The notes below the pieces were generated by a model. That model saw only the letters and a program-made list of their open reading frames with translations. It searched no databases and was not told the DNA's origin. Both the position numbers and the translations under genes were made by a program. From Nitrososphaerota archaeon (GTDB lineage Archaea; Thermoproteota; Nitrososphaeria; Nitrososphaerales; Nitrosopumilaceae): a DNA stretch of 59,942 nt. Below, in pieces: positions 49,449 to 58,573 of the stretch. The stretch lies in the NCBI GenBank assembly GCA_005877205.1, contig VBPL01000039.1:1-59942 (forward strand), given 5' to 3'. Each line of letters starts with the position of its first letter. Within the stretch, counting starts at the first letter, position 1.

Positions 49449-51209
49449 TTACTTGACAGTAACAGATTTTGCCAGATTTCTTGGATAATCCGGGTCTGTA
49501 TGCTTTTCAACTGCAGCATAATAAGCAAGGAGTTGTATTGGAACTATCTCAATGAACGGGAATAAAGCTTCACTAATAGTTGGGATTTTAATCCAATAAT
49601 CATAGGTATCGTCATATTTGTCTGATATCCCAATTATCTTTGCTCCACGAACCTTGATTTCATGAGCACTAGCCAGATTCTCTTGATTTGTAGAATCATG
49701 TGGATTTATTATTATTACATAAACGCTAGGATCCATCAGTGCCAAAGGTCCATGTTTGAGCTCTCCTCCGGGAAGACCCTCTGCATGAATGTAGGTCAAT
49801 TCTTTAAGTTTCAAGGATGCTTCTAGAGCTATTGGATAATGTATTCCTCTTCCAATTATATAAATATCAGATGCATAGCTGAGAATTTTTGCAATATCTC
49901 TGATCTTTGAATGATCCACGAGTATCTCTTTCATGGATTGAGAGATCTTTTGCGAGTCAAATCCAATATGACCACCCGCTATGTTGTCAGCTATCTTGTA
50001 GAGTATTCCAAGCTGAGATGTGAAACTTTTCGTTGCAGCAACACCTATTTCTGGCCCACAGTTTAGTCCTACTGAGACAGAAGAAATCTGCGGCAAGGAA
50101 GAGGTCATAGTATTTACAATGGATATTACCGTTGAATTGTGTCTTTTGGCCATTTTTACTGCTTCTAAGACATCTGCACTCTCTCCACTCTGAGATAATG
50201 CAATAAGAATTGAATGATTGTCAAAATAATCAGGATAAAATCTAGCCTCGCTTGCAATTACTGATTCAATCTTTATTTTAGCATATTTCAAGAAAATATG
50301 TTTGGCAATAAGAGCTGCGTTATAGCTAGTACCACTACCTGTAATATGCAAACTTTTTGCATTTTTTACTAATTCGATAAATAATTCAAGTTCCGACCTT
50401 GTATTATCAGCAGTTTTAAGTATTGTATTTGGCTGTTCAGAAATTTCTTTTAGAGTGAAATGTGCATACTTGCCTTTGTATACATCTGCAAATTCCCTTG
50501 AAATCTTTGTGATCTCATGCTTAACTGGTCTTCCAAGAAAATCAAGAAATTGTAACCCGTTAGCATTTATTATTATGATTTCTCCGTTGTTTGGATAAAT
50601 GGCTTCGTCAGTGTATTGAACAAATCCTAATACATCGCTTGATATGAAGTAGCCAGATTTTCCCACCCCTAGGATTAAAGGTTCATGAAATCTTGCAGCA
50701 GATAACGTCCCATCAGGAAAAACCGCTACAAACGAATAATCTCCCCTGAGCACTGAAACGGTTTTGATCATTGAATCCTTAATGTTCTTTATTGTATCAA
50801 AATTGTATTGTAACAGATTTGCGATAACTTCACTATCAGTTTCACTTCGGAAACGATACCCATCTCTTTGTAGACTTTCCTTTAATTCCTTATAGTTATC
50901 AATTATTCCATTATGAACTATGGCAATCTCTCCAGAACTGGACAAATGAGGATGGGCATTTGTCTCATTTACCCGTCCATGTGTTGCCCATCTGGTGTGG
51001 CCTATGCCTATGTTGCCTGACAGCATGTACAGTTTTACCTTGCTGTTTACTTCTTCCACCTTGCCAACTCCCTTTCTTACCAGAATCTGATTGCCAAAAA
51101 ACGTAGCAATTCCTACACTATCATATCCTCTGTATTCCATTCGTTTAAGTCCATTTACAACAATTTGTGCAGCTGCGATATCACCGAGATAACCTATAAT
51201 GGAGCACAT
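49449..51209 (-). CDS. glmS: Glutamine-fructose-6-phosphate aminotransferase GlmS
   Basis: 586 residues, full length. The N-terminal class II glutamine amidotransferase begins C-S-I-I-G-Y-L-G (Cys nucleophile after Met1), with H-T-R-W-A-T-H-G and H-N-G-I-I-D-N-Y. Two SIS sugar-isomerase domains follow (S-G-T-S-Y-N-A-A, S-Q-S-G-E-S-A-D and E-L-K-H-G-P-L-A-L). The end P-R-N-L-A-K-S-V-T-V-K is the usual one. It makes glucosamine 6-phosphate, the entry to UDP-GlcNAc for glycans and glycoproteins. Confidence 0.97.
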   Translation of the reverse strand: MCSIIGYLGDIAAAQIVVNGLKRMEYRGYDSVGIATFFGNQILVRKGVGKVEEVNSKVKLYMLSGNIGIGHTRWATHGRVNETNAHPHLSSSGEIAIVHNGIIDNYKELKESLQRDGYRFRSETDSEVIANLLQYNFDTIKNIKDSMIKTVSVLRGDYSFVAVFPDGTLSAARFHEPLILGVGKSGYFISSDVLGFVQYTDEAIYPNNGEIIIINANGLQFLDFLGRPVKHEITKISREFADVYKGKYAHFTLKEISEQPNTILKTADNTRSELELFIELVKNAKSLHITGSGTSYNAALIAKHIFLKYAKIKIESVIASEARFYPDYFDNHSILIALSQSGESADVLEAVKMAKRHNSTVISIVNTMTSSLPQISSVSVGLNCGPEIGVAATKSFTSQLGILYKIADNIAGGHIGFDSQKISQSMKEILVDHSKIRDIAKILSYASDIYIIGRGIHYPIALEASLKLKELTYIHAEGLPGGELKHGPLALMDPSVYVIIINPHDSTNQENLASAHEIKVRGAKIIGISDKYDDTYDYWIKIPTISEALFPFIEIVPIQLLAYYAAVEKHTDPDYPRNLAKSVTVK

Positions 51210-51456
51210 CCTGGTTTTACTTTATCTTCAATCTTAAATACATTATCTAAAACTTTCTTGTAATACTACTATAGAACTATCAACTAGAAAATTCTCCCTG
51301 CAGAAAATTAATTTTCTCTTAATACGAAATTGAATTCATGCAGAAGGAAAATAGAAACATCCACAACAGGTGGTTACTCCTTCTATGCTTTACGTCCTGA
51401 AAACCTTCAAGAACTTTAGGCAGCATTTGGTTTGCAAGATTTGCCTAAAATTGGTC

Positions 51457-52566
51457 TTAGAAATAATCAACTATGAACGAATTTACATTTTCTGCCTTTC
51501 CTGTCTTATGAGTCATTTCATAAGTAGAATATGGAACATAGACTTCATTCCAGTATCTCATACACACAAGCTTCTGATAACTTTCAACCTCTATCTGTTC
51601 ATCTAATACGTTGTTTCGAAAAATTATATCAGGCTCATTTATTCCAGCGACTGCTCTAATTGGAGATGTCGCAGAAAAACGCGGGTTAATCTCAAATATT
51701 TTTGTTTTATCATTGACCAATTTTGCTTGAACGTTAATTGCACTTGTACCTCCTAATTTCAAAGCCACTTCTTCTGCAGATTTACGTACGTCCCTGTACT
51801 CATCGATAAAGGCCTTGTACGTTTGGCCATTTTTTATTATCCTCCGCATCGCAATTGATGACATCACCTTTTTGCCTATCTTGTTGACTGTGATTCCTGA
51901 GGTAAACTCGGGATTTTGACCATCAAGGTATTCTTGCAGGACGGGGTGCCAACCAACTTTTTCTATTGTCAATATTGCTGAATCCAACTCTTCCGTAGAA
52001 TTTGTGATGTAACAGTATAAAGACCCATAACCCTCTCTTGGTTTTACAAATATTGGAAAACCAAAATCACGAATGAACCCTTCCTTATTTTCAGGTAATG
52101 CAGATTCCACATATGGTAAGTTATTATCCTTTAGAAATTCAAAGGTCTTCCATTTGTCCTTGCAAGTGGATATGACTTCGATTGGATTTGTAAGAATTAA
52201 AGTGCCTGTTTCTTTTTCTATTTTATCTCTTGCATGCGCAAGAGGTAATAACTCCAAATCAGAACCAACAAAAATTGCCGTGATACCTAGTTCTTTACAT
52301 ATTCTCTCAATGAATTCGATATAATTGCCAGATGAGGCCGGTGGAACTAGAGTGCCAAAATCACTTCTGTATATGCCTGCAGACAGGGCACTCATGTCTG
52401 CGGCAACAATTTCGTATTTGAGAACACTATTTTTTTTAATATTTGCCAATTTCAAAGATTTTATTATTCCTTGCCCAACTATGCTGCCTGAGCCAGTAAC
52501 TAGAACCTTTGCTCTTTTCACGTTCCGATCATTGCTTCTTATCTTATCTGTACTAACATAAATCAA
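51457..52566 (-). CDS. CarB-like ATP-grasp protein
   Basis: 369 residues. An N-terminal pre-ATP-grasp part with V-T-G-S-G-S-I-V-G-Q-G-I is followed by the ATP-grasp region: D-K-W-K-T-F, F-P-I-F-V-K-P-R-E-G-Y-G-S, V-L-Q-E-Y-L-D-G and F-E-I-N-P-R-F-S-A-T-S-P-I. These features resemble the carbamoyl-phosphate-synthase large-subunit family found as short proteins in polysaccharide gene clusters. It likely makes a carboxylate-amine bond on a sugar or amino acid. The substrate is not predicted. Confidence 0.82.
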   Translation of the reverse strand: MIYVSTDKIRSNDRNVKRAKVLVTGSGSIVGQGIIKSLKLANIKKNSVLKYEIVAADMSALSAGIYRSDFGTLVPPASSGNYIEFIERICKELGITAIFVGSDLELLPLAHARDKIEKETGTLILTNPIEVISTCKDKWKTFEFLKDNNLPYVESALPENKEGFIRDFGFPIFVKPREGYGSLYCYITNSTEELDSAILTIEKVGWHPVLQEYLDGQNPEFTSGITVNKIGKKVMSSIAMRRIIKNGQTYKAFIDEYRDVRKSAEEVALKLGGTSAINVQAKLVNDKTKIFEINPRFSATSPIRAVAGINEPDIIFRNNVLDEQIEVESYQKLVCMRYWNEVYVPYSTYEMTHKTGKAENVNSFIVDYF

Positions 52567-52635
52567 CTGTAATTAATTTATAGCATGATCTTCGACCTAT
52601 TACCAACAGTAAACCTAGTGTGAATCGCATAGTAA

Positions 52636-53574
52636 CTATATATCTAACACCTTAACATATGGAATAAGGTCGGAAGCATTACCGATTGAAAATAGGTGCT
52701 GACCGGATACATGAAGATACGATGCCTCAAACTTTTGATAGGATTCTTTACACGAAAATAAAGTTAAAATCATGTTCTCATGATTTATTTTGAACCCCTG
52801 ACATGGCTCATGACTTCTAACTACTGCCTTTGTTCCAGTCATCTCAAGCCATCTCCGTGTTATTTCCACACCAAAGTGCTTTCCATACACTCTTCTTGAG
52901 ACCTCCCAGTTCTTGGCATTTTGTATGGGGCGAGGATCATTCCATAATAACTCCTCAAGTACTGATTTTTGTTTACTGTTTTGACCTTCATCTAGAATTA
53001 GTTTGTGAATGTCTTTGTTTGTTATCGTTGGCAATCCGCCGTGTACTATCAGTAACTTGTTTCTTACAATGGTCATAAGAGTAAGTAATTGGAACAATGA
53101 CAAAAATTTCTTGTAAATTATTTCTCCCTTTTCCTTCCCAAAATGCTCGATCGACTTTAATGGTAAATCGTGGGAAGGAAAGGGAAACTCTATGGGAGCC
53201 TCATGATTTCCCCTCATCAGTACTACAGAGCCTGGATATTTACACTTCAAATAGAAAATATAATACAAAATTTCTATGGAATTAGCACCTCTATCAACAT
53301 AATCTCCAAGAAATATCAATTTGTTATTTTCATTTGCAAGAAACTCTTCATATTTAATTTCATGTAAGATGAGAAGAAGAGATTTAACGTCGCCATGTAG
53401 ATCTCCGACAATAACGAGATTTTCTGGGATTCCAAATTCGATAAAACCATTTCTGATTTTACCCCCTAGAATCCTTCCACTCTTTCTTTCCATCTGAAGA
53501 ATTTTAATACATCTATCCATATTGTTAACAAAATCGTCATCAGTTCTAGCGAGTATATGCAAATCTGATTTCAA
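52636..53574 (-). CDS. PPP-family Ser/Thr protein phosphatase
   Basis: 312 residues with all metal-binding signatures: G-D-L-H-G-D, G-D-Y-V-D-R-G, R-G-N-H-E, and later H-G-G-L-P and R-S-H-E-P-C-Q-G. These match PP1/PP2A/bis-tetraphosphatase-type enzymes with two metal ions. It probably removes phosphate from proteins, and may counter a kinase outside the window. It ends just before the ATP-grasp gene's promoter and is 19 bp downstream of the second TFB. Confidence 0.93.
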   Translation of the reverse strand: MKSDLHILARTDDDFVNNMDRCIKILQMERKSGRILGGKIRNGFIEFGIPENLVIVGDLHGDVKSLLLILHEIKYEEFLANENNKLIFLGDYVDRGANSIEILYYIFYLKCKYPGSVVLMRGNHEAPIEFPFPSHDLPLKSIEHFGKEKGEIIYKKFLSLFQLLTLMTIVRNKLLIVHGGLPTITNKDIHKLILDEGQNSKQKSVLEELLWNDPRPIQNAKNWEVSRRVYGKHFGVEITRRWLEMTGTKAVVRSHEPCQGFKINHENMILTLFSCKESYQKFEASYLHVSGQHLFSIGNASDLIPYVKVLDI

Positions 53575-53593
53575 ACTAGGTCACATTGCAAAG

Positions 53594-54583
53594 CTATTTG
53601 TCAAGATTCTTGGCCATACATACTGTAGAACAATCAAGACCTTCCTTATCTTGACTAGAATTTGTTGTGTCGGATTTTTCTATTATCTTTGCAATTTCAA
53701 GATAACGCTTACGGATAGTTATGGTGGACAATTCTGATGCGATAGCTATTCTTAGTTGAGTTGTGTGTTCTCTTGTCTTAAGTGCTGCAAGATACAAGGA
53801 ACCTGCAGCTAACGAAACAGGTTTTTTGCCAGACACTATTGGATTTCCCTCTATTTTGTTGAGAATTTCCAAAGCCTTCCTTTGTGTCTTACCACCTAAT
53901 CCTGCTCTCTCTGCTATTCTTGATACTATTTGATAGGGATTGGGTGAGGCTACATTCATCTTCATTTGTCTTAATAGAAATTTGTAGTAGTGTACAATAT
54001 TTTTCCTATCGAGATTTTCTATATGCTCTCCAATTTTATCAATTGGAAACATAATGCCCGCATCCTTGCATGCTATGTATATTGCAGCTGCTGCGATCCC
54101 CGCAATTGATCTGCCTTTGATTAATCCTTTACCCAGAGCTTTACGATAGATATAGAAAGCACGTTCAGCAATCAACATCCTCAATCCAAGGATTTCGGTT
54201 ATCTTACGGATCTCTTTCATTGCCTTGTTCAAATTACGTGTCTTTGAATTATTAGAAACTGTGAACTTGTTTAACTTTCGCAGTTTCTCCATTTCTACAT
54301 GTCTGTGAATTTGCTTTCCACTTGCATCTACATTTTTTTTGTCGATAAGAGTTGGAAGAGAAATGTCGTACATCATAAGAGAAGTTTGCCCTTGTAGCTC
54401 TTGCGATCTATCCAATTCGCTGGCCGCATGGGAACCAGAATATGAAGTATGGTAATTTTCCCGAGCAACTACACCACAGTTACTACAAATATTTTCATTT
54501 TTTTCTATATCTGAAATAACCACACCGTTGCAAGATGCACATCTTGAATGATCCGTGTTTAATAAATTATTTTGAATTGACAT
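53594..54583 (-). CDS. tfb: Transcription initiation factor B (TFB), copy 2
   Basis: 329 residues. Zinc ribbon C-A-S-C-N-G and C-S-N-C-G-V-V, then linker, two cyclin folds (K-G-R-S-I-A-G-I-A-A-A-A-I-Y-I-A-C and P-V-S-L-A-A-G-S-L-Y-L-A-A), and a last helix T-I-T-I-R-K-R-Y. It is clearly diverged from copy 1 and has a 30-residue hydrophilic tail with two Cys. It probably serves a different promoter set. The PPP phosphatase follows closely and may be co-transcribed. Confidence 0.94.
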   Translation of the reverse strand: MSIQNNLLNTDHSRCASCNGVVISDIEKNENICSNCGVVARENYHTSYSGSHAASELDRSQELQGQTSLMMYDISLPTLIDKKNVDASGKQIHRHVEMEKLRKLNKFTVSNNSKTRNLNKAMKEIRKITEILGLRMLIAERAFYIYRKALGKGLIKGRSIAGIAAAAIYIACKDAGIMFPIDKIGEHIENLDRKNIVHYYKFLLRQMKMNVASPNPYQIVSRIAERAGLGGKTQRKALEILNKIEGNPIVSGKKPVSLAAGSLYLAALKTREHTTQLRIAIASELSTITIRKRYLEIAKIIEKSDTTNSSQDKEGLDCSTVCMAKNLDK

Positions 54584-54780
54584 TAGATCTGTGTTATGGA
54601 ACTGATTTTAAAGCTCTTCGCAGGATTGCTTAATAATTTTCAAAGGTAACAATTTGTTAGAAGAATGTTATGCTGCAGACGATCAAAAAATATTCTAGTT
54701 GAATAATTTGATATACACATCACGCCATGAAAACATGCCTAATCGAACCGGTGTGGAAGATGAGATCTGTGTTCGACGGA

Positions 54781-55053
54781 TCAGAGGTTTATTACTTTTC
54801 CATTTGTTTTCGAAGATACAAGATCACTTATCTCATCATATGCTTCTAAGAAGTGTCTGCCTTTTTCGCTGATCCTATAAAGCTGTGATCCTTGCTCATA
54901 CTTTATCAGCCCATTGTCCTGCAAGAATGTGAGATATTCCTTCAACTGCGTGTACGACAAGTAAGCCTTGTACATTATCTTGGTCTTTGTAACCCCATTA
55001 CGAGCTGACTGTAAGATCATAGCAACTATTTCAGTCCTGCTACGATATTTCAT
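54781..55053 (-). CDS. Winged-helix regulator, ArnR1-like (HTH_45)
   Basis: 90 residues: M-K-Y-R-S-R-T-E-I, T-K-I-M-Y-K-A-Y-L-S-Y-T-Q-L-K-E-Y-L, G-L-I-K-Y-E-Q-G-S-Q-L-Y-R-I. It is a very close paralog of the one at 42042-42320. Its promoter contains an exact copy of the gvpA palindrome about 56 bp upstream and a second, weaker one (GAACATCATTCTAT) near the start of transcription, which suggests autoregulation. Confidence 0.88.
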   Translation of the reverse strand: MKYRSRTEIVAMILQSARNGVTKTKIMYKAYLSYTQLKEYLTFLQDNGLIKYEQGSQLYRISEKGRHFLEAYDEISDLVSSKTNGKVINL

Positions 55054-55099
55054 GTTGTAAATATGAACATCATTCTATAAAAATAATTTGTCTTGTGGG

Positions 55100-55117
55100 T
55101 ATGGAACATTGTTCTAT
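55100..55117. promoter_or_regulatory. Palindromic element TATGGAACATTGTTCTAT before winged-helix gene
   Basis: Identical over 18 bp to the element before gvpA and at nearly the same distance from the start codon. It may be the binding site of one of the ArnR1-like regulators. Confidence 0.65.
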
Positions 55118-55373
55118 TTTATTATGGTATAGTATGTGACCATAATTGACTAGGCACACAAATGATGCCGTAAAGCAGCCAATATTTCAGAAGTGTGAAA
55201 TAATGGAAATTTGACTAGGATTGGCAAGAAATTGCGCTTTCCTGGTGGGTTATTTAGCTAAACTTAGTGATGGTAAAATTTTGTTCTAATCTCTGTTCTG
55301 ATAAAAAATACACAATGTTTTTTGCTGACTTTTACAAACCAGTTTGAAGTAAAACCTTGATACAGTGATCACG

Positions 55374-55652
55374 ATGCAATTAAAAAAAATAAAGAGAAAT
55401 AAAATTGATATTAGGAGAATAGACTGGAAAATAGTAAAAAGACTAGTTACATCTTTATACTATCATAGCAGAATGAAAAAGACACAGATAGCTACCACGT
55501 GTAATTTAAGTTATGATAAATGCCGTCGTTATTTGTGTTGGATGGAAATAATGGATCTAATAAACAAAGATAAAAACGAAGAAGGATTTGAATTAATAAG
55601 GTTAACCGAGAAGGGAAATGATCTATATAACAAGGAATTCAAAGAGAACTAA
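55374..55652 (+). CDS. Winged-helix regulator, small, ArnR1-like
   Basis: 92 residues from the ATG at 55374 (a GTG lies three codons upstream). The N-terminus is strongly basic (K-K-I-K-R-N-K-I-D-I-R-R). The helical core has K-T-Q-I-A-T-T-C-N-L-S-Y-D-K-C-R-R-Y-L, then L-I-R-L-T-E-K-G-N-D-L-Y. It is less similar to the pair at 42042 and 54781. It lies divergently from 54781. Confidence 0.75.
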   Translation: MQLKKIKRNKIDIRRIDWKIVKRLVTSLYYHSRMKKTQIATTCNLSYDKCRRYLCWMEIMDLINKDKNEEGFELIRLTEKGNDLYNKEFKEN

Positions 55653-55761
55653 ATAATTAACATAAATTCTTGAAGCATAATTCTGATCATTTTCATTAAA
55701 AAATCTTGTATGCCTCTGTAGTGAGAGAGAGTTATTGACCATAATAAAAATAGAAATGAAA

Positions 55762-55877
55762 ATGCCAGACAAATGATGCAGATTATGTGGAACAGAGCTG
55801 GCAAGTTACTCCGTCTGTTCACAATGTGGAAAAACCGTATAAAGAGAATCTGCGTGAGTTGTGGTTGCCTACTATAA
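55762..55877 (+). pseudogene. Broken zinc-ribbon gene, relative of 40951-41151
   Basis: ATG-CCA-GAC-AAA is followed by TGA and then C-R-L-C-G-T-E-L, C-S-Q-C-G-K-T-V, TAA. With a two-base shift at the TAA it continues I-C-V-S-C-G-C. This aligns with P-D-D-S-C-R-R-C-G-G, C-A-T-C-K and I-C-V-E-C-G of the intact gene; the Ser codon TCA there is TGA here. Two separate lesions make this a clear pseudogene. Confidence 0.65.
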
Positions 55878-55900
55878 TTTTACAAATATCAAAAGAATAA

Positions 55901-56032
55901 CTATTCTACAATCTTTGCATCTGTGAGGTAATGATATTCAAGTTCTGAACAACGCTCACTTTTCTTGCTAACTATTCTTTTCTCATTCTTTTTTCCAGTG
56001 CTGCTCACAAAAAACATTTGTAGACTTCCCAT
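55901..56032 (-). CDS. Possible 43-residue protein
   Basis: ATG at 56032: M-G-S-L-Q-M-F-F-V-S-S-T-G-K-K-N-E-K-R-I, ending Y-H-Y-L-T-D-A-K-I-V-E. Basic then acidic, one Cys. A further 17 codons are open upstream. Nothing else is known. Confidence 0.3.
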   Translation of the reverse strand: MGSLQMFFVSSTGKKNEKRIVSKKSERCSELEYHYLTDAKIVE

Positions 56033-56154
56033 GATTTTATTTCTAGTATGTAAATAATAATTTGGTATCTTTTCAATATGCAAGTGTTAGTGAAGAGTGT
56101 TAGGTAGTAATACACCTATTAGTTTATAAATACTTTGTTATATTTTTTCGTATA

Positions 56155-56853
56155 TTGAGAGCCGTAATTCATCAGCCTCAGTATTTTCCATACCCTGGCC
56201 TGTTTTACAAACTCAGTCTGGCTGATATCTTTGTCGTGATGGATGATGTACAATATGACAAGCGATTTACTAACAGAAACCGAATCATCGCTACAAATGG
56301 TTGGATATGGATAACAGTTCCAATAAACAAAGATAATAAATTTTTACCAAATGCCCTAGTTGAGATAAATAATGATTTAGAATGGAAAGACATGCATTGG
56401 AAAAAGATCTATCACTCTTATGCTAATGCAAAATACTTCAAATTGTACAAAGACTATTTTCAAAACTTGTACAAAAAAGAATGGAATATGCTTTTCGACC
56501 TTGACTTTGAGACAGTCAAAAAAACAATAGAATGGCTAGACATTAACATAGAAATTGTTAAGAGTTCTGAATTGAAAATAAATGGCACATCAACTCAACG
56601 ACTGATTAACATCTGTAAAAGTGTAGGTGCCGATACATATGTTTCGGGCATTGGAGGAAAAAAGTACATGGATCCGAAATTATTTGAAAAAAATAATATC
56701 AAATTAGATTACGAACATTATATCTGCCCTCAGTATCCACAACATCTATCAAAGTCCTTCGTGCCAGATCTTTCAATCATAGACATGCTAGTCAATCTTG
56801 GGCCTGACTGTATGCGGTTAATAACTGAGACCAACTCAATTCCATGCAATTAA
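56155..56853 (+). CDS. WbqC-like family protein
   Basis: 232 residues from a TTG. The start I-H-Q-P-Q-Y-F-P-Y-P-G-L-F-Y-K and V-V-M-D-D-V-Q-Y-D-K-R-F-T-N-R-N are hallmarks of the WbqC family, found in O-antigen and surface-polysaccharide clusters; a ligase or aminotransfer role is discussed but not settled. The end P-Q-Y-P-Q, F-V-P-D-L-S-I-I-D-M-L fits. TATTTTTTCGTATATTG forms the upstream AT-rich block. It converges with a winged-helix gene by a 4-bp overlap of stops. Confidence 0.88.
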   Translation: MRAVIHQPQYFPYPGLFYKLSLADIFVVMDDVQYDKRFTNRNRIIATNGWIWITVPINKDNKFLPNALVEINNDLEWKDMHWKKIYHSYANAKYFKLYKDYFQNLYKKEWNMLFDLDFETVKKTIEWLDINIEIVKSSELKINGTSTQRLINICKSVGADTYVSGIGGKKYMDPKLFEKNNIKLDYEHYICPQYPQHLSKSFVPDLSIIDMLVNLGPDCMRLITETNSIPCN

Positions 56854-57173
56854 AACATTGATGATCCGAAGATCTCCGAAAGCTGCTTATAGGCGTTAAT
56901 ATATTTTCTCCCTAGTTCGGTCGTTTTATATACATGTCTCTTAGAATTGGGTTTATCCTGTTTACTTTCTACTAATCTACGGTCTTCCAGAAATTTGATG
57001 TATTGTGAAACTTGTCTGGAATTTAGGTTGCATTCATACATGACATGAGTTTTCAAAGCGCCGTCAAGACATGTTTCAAGTATAAATGCAACAATTTCAA
57101 CCCAGCCTCTATTACCCCATCCCATAACACTATTTTCAACAGGATCTGCAAGGTCGGCCATTCTTGATTGCAC
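56850..57173 (-). CDS. Winged-helix regulator, ArnR1/PadR-like
   Basis: 107 residues: E-I-V-A-F-I-L-E-T-C-L-D-G-A-L-K-T-H-V-M-Y, N-L-N-S-R-Q-V-S-Q-Y-I-K-F-L-E-D and Y-K-T-T-E-L-G-R-K-Y-I-N. It is a distant relative of the pair at 42042 and 54781. The first 20 residues may not be part of the protein, since an ATG 4 codons in (M-A-D-L-A-D-P) is available. Confidence 0.78.
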   Translation of the reverse strand: MQSRMADLADPVENSVMGWGNRGWVEIVAFILETCLDGALKTHVMYECNLNSRQVSQYIKFLEDRRLVESKQDKPNSKRHVYKTTELGRKYINAYKQLSEIFGSSMF

Positions 57174-57433
57174 CTCGTAAGGACCTTATGCCAGCTCTAT
57201 TAGTCAGGATGATCTCCTGTTGCTAACATATTCATATGAAAATTATATTTTGGTTTTATATATTGCTCTCCTAATATTCTTCTAGGTGTTTTTTAACGTT
57301 AAATCTTTCTAGATCATTCTATGCCACGAGAGGGTTCAAGAAGACTTGGAACCTCCAAGTAACAGATGGCATCTGCAAATGTGCATAATTCGACGAAACG
57401 CTCAATATATTTTAAAATACCCTTTTAGACCTC

Positions 57434-57568
57434 TTACCACTCACTCTCTTCCATTAGTCCCAATTCATCTTTGGTCAGTCCCCACTCTACCTCGTCTACC
57501 ATCTGGTGGTCCTCTAGACTCATTTCCGACCTATCTACATAGAAACTAGTTTTTCTGCTAAAATCCAT
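57434..57568 (-). CDS. Possible small acidic protein, 44 residues
   Basis: From the ATG at 57568: M-D-F-S-R-K-T-S-F-Y-V-D-R-S-E-M-S, then a very acidic end (V-D-E-V-E-W-G-L-T-K-D-E-L-G-L-M-E-E-S-E-W). The frame is open much further upstream, but that part is basic and low in protein character. The acidic end is what makes it credible. Confidence 0.4.
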   Translation of the reverse strand: MDFSRKTSFYVDRSEMSLEDHQMVDEVEWGLTKDELGLMEESEW

Positions 57569-58057
57569 TCTAGGTGATTCTTTCAAACAAGACGATCTCC
57601 TTTTTGAAAACCTAAGTGGTTTCTTGAATCTGATAAACAGATAACCATTTCGTTGTTGTGTAAGATAGGAAAGGATCCCACCTCCTTTATTTTGATCCTT
57701 GTAGTAAGCTTTCCTCATATAGAACACTCTAATTCTAAATTTATCTAAATATGCGTACAAATTACTATAACAATCATTTGTCAACAGCTAGTTTTGCGCA
57801 GGAAATTCAGTCTCGTAGTAAATATATCTAGGATTTGACCAGTTTTGGCATCTATTTGTACTTGCATTATTTTTTTGTTGACTAACCCTTAACTAGCGTT
57901 AACAATCTAACTATCCTAACCGACGGTTCTAATCTATTGTTCTTATGCTCTACTGTTTCAATTTCTGCGAAGTGCAGATAATTGCATAATTCTACTCAAA
58001 TGTATCAGGTCAGTAGCATGTGATGCTATATTATGATAAGAGTTACAGCGTTAGATA
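57569..58057. other. Intergenic region without recognised gene
   Basis: Only short frames on both strands. The upstream part (57569-57784) continues the minus-strand open frame ending at 57434, but its composition looks non-coding. Confidence 0.4.
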
Positions 58058-58396
58058 CTACAATGAAGCTTCGCCGTGCTCTTTTGACCCCAAGTCTACT
58101 GTATCTTCGACGCTGGAGACAAATACCTTTCCCTCTCCTGCTAACCCCGTTCCTGCACGTGAAACTACCATGTCAACGACTTTTTGCACCATGTTGTCTC
58201 TTACGACGACAAAAAAGTTTGCGTTTATGTTGCTTGCAGACTCAAATCGTCCACTTGAAGATCTAACCATTTGTCGTGGTCTTGCCCCCCTTCCCCTAAC
58301 CGTGTGATATGTGAAACCGCCTAGCTCTAATTGTTTTAATGCGTCAAAAACGGACTCCACCTTGTCTTCAGGAACTATTGCTTCTATCTTTTTCAT
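58058..58396 (-). CDS. PII nitrogen-regulatory protein (GlnB/GlnK family)
   Basis: 112 residues: M-K-K-I-E-A-I-V, L-E-L-G-G-F-T-Y-H-T-V-R-G-R-G, then the B-loop G-L-A-G-E-G-K-V-F-V-S-S-V-E-D-T-V-D-L. PII trimers bind ATP/ADP and 2-oxoglutarate and report nitrogen state. The T-loop has S-S-S-G-R-F-E-S-A, without the uridylylated Tyr of bacterial GlnB, so control by ligand binding alone is likely. No amtB is adjacent in the window. Confidence 0.93.
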   Translation of the reverse strand: MKKIEAIVPEDKVESVFDALKQLELGGFTYHTVRGRGARPRQMVRSSSGRFESASNINANFFVVVRDNMVQKVVDMVVSRAGTGLAGEGKVFVSSVEDTVDLGSKEHGEASL

Positions 58397-58573
58397 GTTA
58401 AACCAGTAAGATCATCTAACTATTAAACATGAAGAATTAGTTAGGTGTAATTTTCAAAAATGAAGAATTTGTAAACGTAGATTTGATGAGAATTATACAC
58501 TACCAATTAATTGCTGCAAAAATTTTATTATATTGCTGTTTCTATCAAATCTTGCAATTAACTTTGCGAATTT

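Noticed and set aside
57346-57549. 67-codon plus-strand Pro/Leu-rich frame
   Set aside because: Antisense to the acidic small protein candidate; Pro/Leu-rich shadow.
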